DNA from: Agrypnus murinus
Taxonomy: Eukaryota > Arthropoda > Insecta > Coleoptera > Elateridae
Direction of reading: 5' to 3'
Length of the DNA: 64,000 bases
NCBI GenBank assembly: GCA_929113105.1
Contig: OV816028.1
Location: forward strand, 81,820,138-81,884,137
Positions 55,963 through 64,000 of the stretch are shown one piece after another; position 1 is the stretch's first letter; the number at the start of each line of letters is the position of its first letter. The position numbers and the translations under genes are program-made. The notes below the pieces were generated by a model. The model saw nothing but the letters and a program-made list of their open reading frames with translations, did no database searches and was not told the DNA's origin.

Positions 55963-56691
55963 ATGGATGATTCCTTTACATTATTAAGTTCAGTGTCGAC
56001 TAAAGTTCCAAGATCAAATAAAAAACATGCTCCCAACAAAGGTAAGTACCTAAATATAATTGTATGAATTTTATTTAACCATACCTACATTATTTTATTA
56101 CAGCACCTACTAGGTTAGCTCTTAAGAGAAATATTCGTCGATCAACAATATTCAACAATCTACCAACGATATCAAGTATTAATGGTTTAAAAGTAATAGA
56201 AGCTAGCGAAACTACCACTAGCGTTACTTCAAGCAGTTCACAATCAAATTTTGTTACTGTTAATGATACTCCTATAACAATATCTGATAGTGATTCTGTA
56301 AAATCGGAAACTTCTGATTGCAATAAAGAAAGCAATTATGTAGAAGTGATTAAACAGAAAAGAAGTAGTTGTTTCTTGTCTACTCCAAAGTATAATGCAA
56401 TAACAAAATGGATCTCTGAAATAGATTATGGGACTAATAATAGTAACAAATCCAATGCTTATCAAAGTGTTGATATACTAAATGCAGGTGTGAAAACTAA
56501 AAGACAGAATTTATTTCAATTTGATGATATGCTGAGCAGTTTGAAGGATGTCTTGAAAACTCCTGTTTCTAATAAAACTAGAAAAGAGATGGTTAGGAAT
56601 GACTTGGAAAATGAAAGAAGTGGTGCTAATAGTAATGACGGATCCGATCCTCATGATGACGATGAAGTTTTAATTATATCATCATCGAGTG
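55963..56691 (+). CDS. Uncharacterised host gene, first two exons, with SUMO-interaction-like motif
   Basis: Exon 1 (55963-56041) starts MDDSFTLLSSVSTKVPRSNK; the donor is gtaagt, the intron 62 bp, the acceptor ttattacag. Exon 2 (56104-56691) continues openly for 196 codons to the donor gtgagt at 56692, phase 1 throughout. The product is basic and Ser/Thr/Asn-rich, probably disordered. Near the end of exon 2 lies DPHDDDEVLIISSSS: an acidic stretch, a hydrophobic VLII core and Ser residues, the form of a SUMO-interaction motif; TPITISDSDS earlier is a second, weaker one. Such proteins are often nuclear, but I cannot name the gene. Intact frames and good splice sites argue for a real gene. Later exons were not found in the window. 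Confidence 0.7.
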
Positions 56692-56697
56692 GTGAGT

Positions 56698-58120
56698 TAA
56701 TTGTCTACTTACAATTTTTCTTATTGTTTTAATATGGATGGTTATATATGATATGATAAAAACTCTTTTCCATTTTGTTTTCTGTGTTTATACTTTTCAC
56801 ACTTTTTTAAATAATATCATTTCCAAGAAATTATTAAATAAGTATCTGTTAAAATATAAAACAAAATGTCTGCCAGATTTTCGACGAACAATAAGTTCGT
56901 CTCTGAATTCGTGAAGTCTGTCTGTCGGTCTATCGCCTTTTTCCCTGTTGACTTTTTTGAATTTTTCTTTTTAGAATTTTATAGTACATCAAATTCTAAG
57001 AAACTCTTGGTTGAAATATTTTTTTGTATCTCTTCGGGAAAGTGGTCAAAATGACCACCGAAAATCTCGATAAATTTTTGAAAAATGAAAAATTTTGTAT
57101 TTAAAAAATTTACGAAAAAATAAACATTTTTAGCAACTTTATTTTTTCTTTTTTTTAACGAAAAATTTTAGGACTTAGAATTTTAGTTTTTATGACAACT
57201 AATGGGTTACGTCAACATTAGTTTTCAAAATGAATTAGTTTATTAAGTATACAGTTGTTTTTGTTCATCATGGCAATGCTAGCTCTGCGCATTCTCAACT
57301 GGTTTTTTTATTAAAACTAAGTTAATAATATTAGTTTATATAGAAGATATATAGGCTTGAGAGCGAAGACTGAAGAATATTTGAATCTGTTTCTAGTCTG
57401 AGCTAGAGTTCCTAAATGAAAACTTCAACTGTGTTATTTTAGAGTTAGGACACGGATGTCAAAATCTATCTCTTTCTAGGCCAACTAAGCTGTTTGAAAC
57501 AGAGATACTTTTTTCCTCTCTTTTTACTTTAGTGACAACATTCAGCAGCTGTCAGGTATAAATCTTAGGTTATGCTGTCATGTTTATTTTTTTGCATGTA
57601 AATTTTTTTAATGTGCACATTATCATTTATTTATTGTTTGTAGAGAATTTTTAAAACTACTATAGTATATACATCAATTTTATGACAGTTTTTAATAAAG
57701 TATTAATTGTACCAAATTTCAGATTTATATAAATGTCATACTGACAGTTTAATTTATTAAACCAATTTTCATGATTGCCAACCTTCTGATAAATATCTTC
57801 AAAATATGAAACGTCACTAGGAAAATTTGACAAGCATGACTTAACTCTAAATAACACACAGCTCAGTTCATATTTAGGAACCCTATATCTCACTATTGAA
57901 AAATATCTGAAAATGGTATAATTGTCTGAATCTTTATAAGATCTATGCATTGATGTAAATTAAAAAAAAAATGTGTGTCTGTTCTTTTCTGAATCTTGTC
58001 TTTTCTAAGAAGCGTCAAATATTTGGCCAATTATGAACAGACGAATTATACAAATAATAACTGATGGCAATTGCTTATTTAAAGTATTTTCATATTCATG
58101 AAATGTAATATAAATACAAA
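56698..58120. other. Probable intron of the gene at 55.96 kb; no exon seen
   Basis: AT-rich. A minus-strand open frame at 57660-57950 has no recognisable motif and is not called. gacgaacaataagttcgtc at 56882 is a small perfect hairpin. Confidence 0.4.
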
Positions 58121-58124
58121 GATT

Positions 58125-58262
58125 AGTTAAAGTCTCACAAGTTTTATTAGTATCTTAACCTGACAATATTGTTTCGACATTAAATGTCATTATCAAAGGT
58201 AGATAAGACTGATAAACAAACACGTTGGTAAGGATAAATACATACAGAAAATAGGTAACTAC
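58125..58262 (-). repeat. Penelope-like 3' terminal segment, first copy
   Basis: aacctgacaatattgtttcg and atgtcattatcaaaggtaga ... aaacaaacacg recur in the same orientation at 59795-59932, next to recognisable Penelope-like coding sequence. The two copies flank the mariner at 58484-59736. Confidence 0.7.
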
Positions 58263-58483
58263 ATACAGTACATACAAAGGTGCTAGGCTTAGAATGTTCA
58301 ACTGGTTATGTTTGGTTGGGTTTATTTAAATAATCACCTATGAAAATCCAAAGGATTGTAATCACACATCGAATGTTGTATATAGGGAAATCCTTCAATG
58401 CTTTTGACCATCGTGTCTTGACGAGGTTTCCCTAGTAGTATTTATTTTCCCAACAGCACAAGGCCAATTACAGAGAAAATACG

Positions 58484-59736
58484 AGGGTGGTCCCAGAAGT
58501 ACCCGACCCAACAAAGAAAACATAAAAATTTTGGAAAAAGATTTATTTATTTTTCAACGTAATCTCCTTTCAGCTCTATACACTTTTCCCAGCGGTGTTC
58601 AAAAAGTTCGATACCCTTTTTATAATAAGAACTGTCTTGCTCCTCAAAATAGCCATTAACTGCTGACATTACTTCTTCATCGTTGGAAAATCTTTGACCA
58701 CTGAGCCATTTTTTCAAGTTTGGGAACAGAAAATAATCCGAGGGGGCTAAATATGGTGCATGAGGTAGCAATTCAAACTTTAATTGATTAATTTTGGCCA
58801 TTGCAATAACGGATTTGTGAGCTTTGTTGACGTGATGAAACAACACTTTCTTTTTAGCCAAATGCGGCCGTTTTTGCTTGATTTCTTCGCTCAGACAGTT
58901 GCATAATACTGGCCGTTGATAGTTTTTACTTTTTCGAGATAGTCAATAAAAATTATTCCACGCGCATCCCAAAAAACCGACGCCATAACCTTGCCTGCAG
59001 ATGAAACGGTCTTCGCCTTCTTTGGAGCCGGTTCTCCCTTTTGAGTCCATTGTTTCGATTGTTCTTTTGTCTCGGGTGTGAAATGATGGACCCATGTTTC
59101 ATCCATTGTTACGAAACGGCGCAAAAATTCTGCTTTGTTGCTGTGAAACTTCGCTAAACACTCAATTGAAACATTTTCATGACACTGTTTTTGCTCGAGT
59201 GTGAGCAAACGCGGCACCCATCTTTCTCATGTCCAAATTTTCAGATAATATGCGATGCACCGCACTTTTTGAAATGCCCGTAATGTCTGCTAGCTCGCGC
59301 ACTTTCAGTCGACGATCATCAAGTACCGCTTTGTGGATTTTCTTCACCATTTCTGGAGTCGTCACCTCATTTGGTCGACCACTGCGATGCTTGTCTTGGC
59401 AGCTCGTACGGCCTCGTTTAAACTCAGCTACCCAAAATTTAACTGTTGTAAACGAAGGAGCAGACTCGCCCAGAGTAGAATCCAGTTCAGCTTTTATATT
59501 GGTTGGGCTGAGGCCTTTCAAATAAAAGTATTGTATCACATAACGATGACCAATTTTCTCCATTTTCACAAATTCACTGACAACGTTCACTATTGATGGC
59601 TGCCAAACAAATACTGAACAACGTGGCGCTTTCAAACTTGAAACATATGCTTTATAGACTGCGTACTTTCCAGTGATATTTTCAAACAACTTCCGCCACC
59701 TCTTGGTCAGGTCGAGTACTTCTGGGACCACCCTTG
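58484..59736 (-). mobile_element. Mariner element, 1253 bp, TA-flanked
   Basis: The left end cgagggtggtcccagaagta and, reversed, the right end caagggtggtcccagaagta pair over about 28 bases, and TA lies outside both (58482-58483, 59737-59738). Length and termini are those of a complete mariner. Confidence 0.93.
58547..59563 (-). pseudogene. Mariner transposase (DD34D type), inactivated
   Basis: From ATG at 59563 (MEKIGHRYVIQYFYLKGLS) the HTH domain is intact: PSFTTVKFWVAEFKRGRTS, RSGRPNEVTTPEMVKKIHK, GISKSAVHRILSENLDMRKM. A shift near 59200 moves to RLLTLEQKQCHENVSIECL and the first catalytic Asp in VTMDETWVHHFTPE. After a second break near 58890 the C-terminal part follows (LAPSDYFLFPNLKKWLSGQ with the third Asp). 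The second catalytic site, normally FHQDNAPAH, reads FHHVNKAH, so the Asp itself is mutated. The element has good ends but a dead enzyme. Confidence 0.92.
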
Positions 59737-59794
59737 TATAACAATAGAAATCTATATCGCATGCAAGTGATAAAATTGAACATATTATGAAATA

Positions 59795-60190
59795 AATAAA
59801 GATTATTAAAAAGTTTCACAATATTTATTAAAATATAACCTGATAATATTGTTTGACACCTAAGCGTCATTATCAAAGGTAATAGAAATATAAACAAACA
59901 CGTCGCTAAGGTAGATACAAAAATAGGTAACTAGATAAAAATAATAATAATCAGAATTAAATATCTAACACTTCCAGTAACGGAGAATTACTGAGCTCAA
60001 GTTGTTCATTCATTAAAGGTACCCTGAGTTTGTGTTTGTATATCTCAAAGGCTTCTAAAATGTCTAATTTGCGTTTGTTATTACAAAAATGTAGGAATTT
60101 AATATTATTTTGAGGAGTCATTATGTGATTTTGTTCTAAAAGGTGTTTGGCGTAATTAGATTTTTCAGGATGTTTATTTTTTTAATGACG
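59795..60190 (-). pseudogene. Penelope-like element, C-terminus and 3' end
   Basis: Minus-strand reading from 60180: SNYAKHLLEQNHIMTPQNN, FLHFCNNKRKLDILEAFEIY, then LNE-type ending MNEQLELSNSPLLEVL, the C-terminal block of the GIY-YIG endonuclease of Penelope-like elements. The 3' untranslated part (59795-59932) matches the separate copy at 58125-58262. Strongly similar to the plus-strand fragment at 6480-6700. Confidence 0.75.
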
Positions 60191-60215
60191 TACGTGATTT
60201 TTATATCTTATGTTA

Positions 60216-60745
60216 GAAAAATCGAGCTGAACATTGTAGATGTTTGTTAGTTATGACGTCATCACAAAAAATTTAAATGACAATATAAATTTTTAGTAAT
60301 GGAATCCGATAGTGATTTCTCTTCCCTTTATGATCATGCAAATAAATCATAAGTTTGCATAACAAAAATTCTGAGAAAAATCGATCTGATATATTGATAT
60401 ATTGATACCATAATATCAATAACATTAAATATTCAGATCGATTTTTCTCAGAATTTTTGTTATGCAACCTTATGATTTATTTGCATGATCATAAAGGGAA
60501 GAGAAATCACTATCGGATTCCACTACTAAAAATCTATATTGTCATTTAAATTTTTTGTGATGACGTCATAACTAACAAACATTTACAATGTTCAGCTCGA
60601 TTTTTCTCGGAATTTTTGTTATGCAACCTTATGATTTTTTTGCATGATCATAAAGCGAAAAAAAATCACTATCGGATTCCACTATTAAAAATCAATATTG
60701 TCATTTAAATTTTTTTGTGAGGACGTCATAACTTAGAAACAAATG
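60216..60745. repeat. Palindromic satellite-like array with TGACGTCA sites
   Basis: A unit of about 180 bases lies forward at 60216-60400, inverted at 60425-60605, and inverted again at about 60590-60745. Shared phrases: aaaaatcgagctgaacattg, ttagttatgacgtcatcaca, ggaatccgatagtgatttct, aatcataaggttgcataaca. The first two form a near-perfect palindrome of nearly 400 bases. Each complete unit carries tgacgtca, the ATF/CREB-type palindrome. No coding region. Confidence 0.85.
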
Positions 60746-60898
60746 AAAATCGGAAGGTGAATCGCACATATTAATGTGTATTTTTAAAAAACAAAATCGA
60801 CGTATTTCAGCGTTTTTAAAAGAACCGGTTGAGTTCGCTTTTTTTTAATATTCCATACTTCAATCCCACCCTGTATACAGACAGACATATTAACTTAT

Positions 60899-60901
<3 letters not shown>

Positions 60902-60933
<32 letters not shown>
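60902..60933. repeat. (CA)16 microsatellite
   Basis: Uninterrupted CA dinucleotide run. Confidence 0.98.
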
Positions 60934-60935
<2 letters not shown>

Positions 60936-61139
60936 AAATAAATAAGATAAATAGATGATGTAATTTTTATTAGGTAAAATAGTTATTTACAATTATTACA
61001 CATTGTATAAATAGGTGATTTCAAAAAAATAATCGTTCTACTATGTGTTAGGCAAAATGTAGTTTTTTCCCTAGTACTAGGCCTTGGAACTAAAAAGTTT
61101 AAAATTTCTAGTAAATATGAACAATCAATATATCCATGT

Positions 61140-61505
61140 AACAACTTGTATAGAAAGGCGATGCCTTGACAAGTTCTCCTAGATTCACAAGATTAAATCC
61201 AAAAGCATCCAGAAGAACTTGATGATCAAACCCTCTAGTAGGGTATGTACCATGAGTTTTATACCATAGATATTTTGTAACACTTCTTTGTACCCCTTCA
61301 ATTGCATTTTTATGACAATCGTAAATAGAATTCCAGATTATTCCTCCGTATTCTAGCTTAGAAACAATTAGGGCATAGAATAAAACTCTTAAGGAGTTAA
61401 CATTTTTAAATTGATTACAATTTCGAAATATAAACCCGAGTATTTTATATGCTGAAGGTACCAGTTGACTAATGTGACTTACAAAATTAAGTTGACTATC
61501 AAAAT
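61140..61505 (-). pseudogene. Non-LTR retrotransposon, C-terminal RT region fragment
   Basis: The minus strand reads QLVPSAYKILGFIFRNCNQF, then LRVLFYALIVSKLEYGGIIW, NAIEGVQRSVTKYLWYKTHG and on to GELVKASPF: the region behind the RT palm in Jockey/CR1/R1-type elements, whose hallmark is (L/V)xSxLEYGxxxW followed by IExVQRxxxxx. Open over about 115 codons but truncated on both sides. Confidence 0.8.
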
Positions 61506-61584
61506 ATAATTTTTATTTTTTTTTAATTATTTTTTTTAAATTATTTTTTTTAATTATCTTATTTATTTAATTTTTAAATTATCT

Positions 61585-61868
<284 letters not shown>

Positions 61869-61879
61869 TCTACCCAATT

Positions 61880-62230
61880 GAGCGTCCTCCTATGTAAAAA
61901 TCCAATACCAGTGAGCGTCCATGGTTATTGAGCGTCCGATAGACGGACGCTCACTGGCAATCCCTGAAAATGTCACAATGTGATCAGTTGGTTGCATACA
62001 TTCTTTTGCAATAAAAATCTCGGGGACGTTGGGTGACACATTGGTGTGATAGATGTTTATAATTAGTTCAGGCTTCTGCCGCATATAAGCGCGGTGAGCG
62101 TCGAAGTGTATATGATATACACAAATAATACCTGCAGCGTTCAACTGAGCGTCCACCTTTAGCTCCTCCCCCGTTAGCTGCTCTTCTTAATACATATTCA
62201 TTTCTATGCATTAACGAGCGTCCGTGAGCT
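61880..62230. repeat. Cluster of GAGCGTCC words, partly palindromic
   Basis: gagcgtcc occurs at about 61880, 61913, 61929, 62147 and 62217, and inverted (ggacgctc) at about 61943. tgagcgtccgatagacggacgctca is a 9-bp stem hairpin. gctatttatag at 62228 could be a TATA element. No gene. Confidence 0.7.
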
Positions 62231-63430
62231 ATTTATAGAAACAGCAGCTGTTACAGGAGGGAGTAAAGTCGATCGATAAAATTCTTCAAATAAAGCCGGT
62301 TTGGTTTACCGTGATTTTATAGGGACAGCGCGGCCATATATATTTTATTTTATTCATCATACAGGAAAGCCACATTTAAGTACAAAATATGATTTAAATA
62401 CATTATGAAGATATATCCTGCCTTGTTTGAGTTTATTATGTATTATAATTATGATACGATAACATTTTAATATGTATAATTTGAAAGAAGAAAAGAATAT
62501 TTTATTATAAACACATTGTTATCTATATTTGCTTATATTTTAATTCATATCAAACAATGAGAATCATCCTAAAGTTAATTGTTGAATAGGATTTAAATCT
62601 ATTTAATAAAATCCCAATAAATTTAAGACCGAATCTACTATAATCATTACCAAGTCACCTACTTCTAGGTAGAAAGAAATTATAACAGTAGTTGAAAGGA
62701 TTAAAGGGTATATTAAAAATACCAGAGTTTCTAGTTGATATAACTGGAATTCTAAAGGTAGTTTTTGAGGAACTTTTAGATAATCTACCTCATCATTTAT
62801 ATTCAAAGCAGAAAAATTAAATTAGCTTTCGATCTTGATTTCGTGAAGGTCGCACAGTCGCTGTCTTTTCGGTTAAAACCACCCTTCATAAAGGAGTAAT
62901 TCTTTTTTACTGGTAGAAAATGGCTGTCCGATGGATTTTGATAAAACCCACATTCATGTAGAGCTGGTGATGTGGCGTAACAGTTCATTTATGCATAAGT
63001 CTTTCCCCAACTTTCCTGAGTGGGTTCGGACGAAACCAATTTGGAGTGGAACTAGAGTTTGATGAAATTTTGATTAATTTTAAGATCTTCTGATGGACTA
63101 AGCTTCTAAGCTAGCATTTGATCGACGTTTGTAAAACTTAGACTGCGCTAAAATCTTAGTTTACTTACAACCCTATCCAGGGTGTAGAAATAACGCATAA
63201 ATGAACTTGGAAGGATTTTTCCTCTACAGAACAATTGTACCGAGTTTCATCGAAGTCTATAATAACTATTTTCCATCCATAAAATTGACACACATCGTAA
63301 AAAATTATTTTGCAGTCGCTCTGGTGGTTTGGGTAATTTGGAGACCATACTGTAGAACCACATTGCAAAAACAGATCTTACCAATGCTATGTATACATTT
63401 CTTCAGATTGATCTTCGTATTGAACTTCCC
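62231..63430. other. No gene seen
   Basis: AT-rich without recognisable exon or transposon end. Small open frames on the minus strand near 62803-62988 and 63165-63368 have no motif; they may belong to the untranslated end of the BEL/Pao relic that follows. Confidence 0.35.
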
Positions 63431-64000
63431 TTAATGATTCTAACTTGCTTTTAAACACATCTTGATCTCCTGATGTGATCGCCAAAGAGTACAAACGTTG
63501 AATTGGCCTCAAGAATTCTTTATACGCGGTATTCAGAAGAGCTACACGAACATTTCCATCTTTTACAGGGACAACCTTTACAATCCTCGCTATTGGTGAA
63601 TTCTATCGCTTTAAATTGCCACTTCCAACTAGAACAATAATTCGAGAATAACATTCTTGAATCTTTCTTCGGTTTACGCTCAACTAATTGACTCAAATAT
63701 TAACTGCAAAAGTTTCGACACAAATCCTCCTTGACTCTTTGGTGATAGGCAAATTTCCTCTCGGCGCTATTAGAATCCAAATAATTTAACCCTGGGCTTC
63801 CCTGCTGCCGTATATCTTGCAAGAACATGGCTGGTATGAGAGGAACCAAATCTTCAGTTTTCAGAAATGAATGACAATGGTCTCGAATTGATAACTGATT
63901 CACAATCATATAAAATCGCTATTAGTTCTTCATAATTTAGTAAAGTTCTTCATAATTTTTGCCCAACACTCGTCGCAACAGTTGTTTTAGAGTTCTCATA
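63431..64000 (-). pseudogene. BEL/Pao retrotransposon, integrase C-terminal part
   Basis: Reading leftwards from the window end: LKTEDLVPLIPAMFLQDIRQ, SAERKFAYHQRVKEDLCRNF, then after a shift near 63700 RIIVLVGSGNLKR, PIARIVKVVPVKDGNVRVAL and PIQRLYSLAI. This is the region after the BEL/Pao integrase core: the (D/E)LxPLTPAxFL motif, the Arg/Lys-rich helix and the final SH3-like fold with GxxGxVRVA and the P(I/V)xRLYPL signature. A stop lies in the SH3-like part. The rest of pol must lie beyond the right edge. Confidence 0.8.

Noticed and set aside
57660..57950. 96-codon minus-strand ORF
   Set aside because: No recognisable domain, AT-rich codon composition typical of chance frames, inside the probable intron of a plus-strand gene.

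Overview
The window reads as nuclear DNA of an arthropod, most probably an insect. It is AT-rich, has short spliceosomal introns (57-62 bp) inside transposon genes, and is packed with insect-type transposable elements: Tc1/mariner families, hAT, Ty3/gypsy, BEL/Pao, Penelope-like, non-LTR, Polinton-like and Crypton-like elements. I see no tRNA, rRNA, CRISPR array, operon or prokaryotic gene. The insect order cannot be fixed from this sequence.

Host genes are scarce. A minus-strand first coding exon at 22.3-22.6 kb encodes the start of a filamin-type actin-binding domain (jitterbug-like) and ends in a clean splice donor. A plus-strand gene starts at 55.96 kb with two exons and an acidic SUMO-interaction-like motif. 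Two small plus-strand candidate exons near 10.7 and 11.2 kb are weak. Almost everything else is mobile DNA or relics of it.

Layout. 0-9 kb: DD41D mariner-like relic, gypsy pol relic, a 0.5 kb inverted-repeat element, Penelope-like and non-LTR fragments, and a 1.47 kb hAT element with a perfect 8-bp target duplication. 9-22 kb: mostly non-coding, with a hairpin element (11.5-12.2 kb), a truncated CCCAAGCAGCATTT element (13.8 kb), a MITE (16.05-16.5 kb) and a large foldback element (19.2-20.9 kb). 23.87-27.58 kb: a transposon with about 400-bp inverted repeats and a decayed zinc-binding ORF, invaded by a hairpin element and a Crypton-like tyrosine-recombinase unit. 29.4-45.2 kb: a repeat-rich block whose two diverged inverted arms (30.6-32.2 and 41.9-44.5 kb) enclose a 5'-truncated gypsy/errantivirus-like provirus and an N-terminal fragment of a Polinton-type PolB. 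45.6-47.1 kb: a coding-less Tc1-like element. 47.69-55.61 kb: one Tc1-like element with TA-flanked ends, broken up by two abutting tyrosine-recombinase units, a DD82E (Sailor-type) transposon and a solo long hairpin. 58-62 kb: a mariner, Penelope-like pieces, a palindromic satellite and non-LTR fragments. 63.4-64 kb: a BEL/Pao relic.

The strongest candidate for something undescribed is the tyrosine-recombinase family. All three copies have a long imperfect hairpin as left cap, then a T-run plus a short sequence private to that copy; the same private sequence returns inverted, next to an A-run, at the right end. That gives Crypton-like recombinases a defined, copy-specific end structure, which Cryptons are not known for. 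Solo hairpins with the same AATAGTATATTA tip occur elsewhere in the window.
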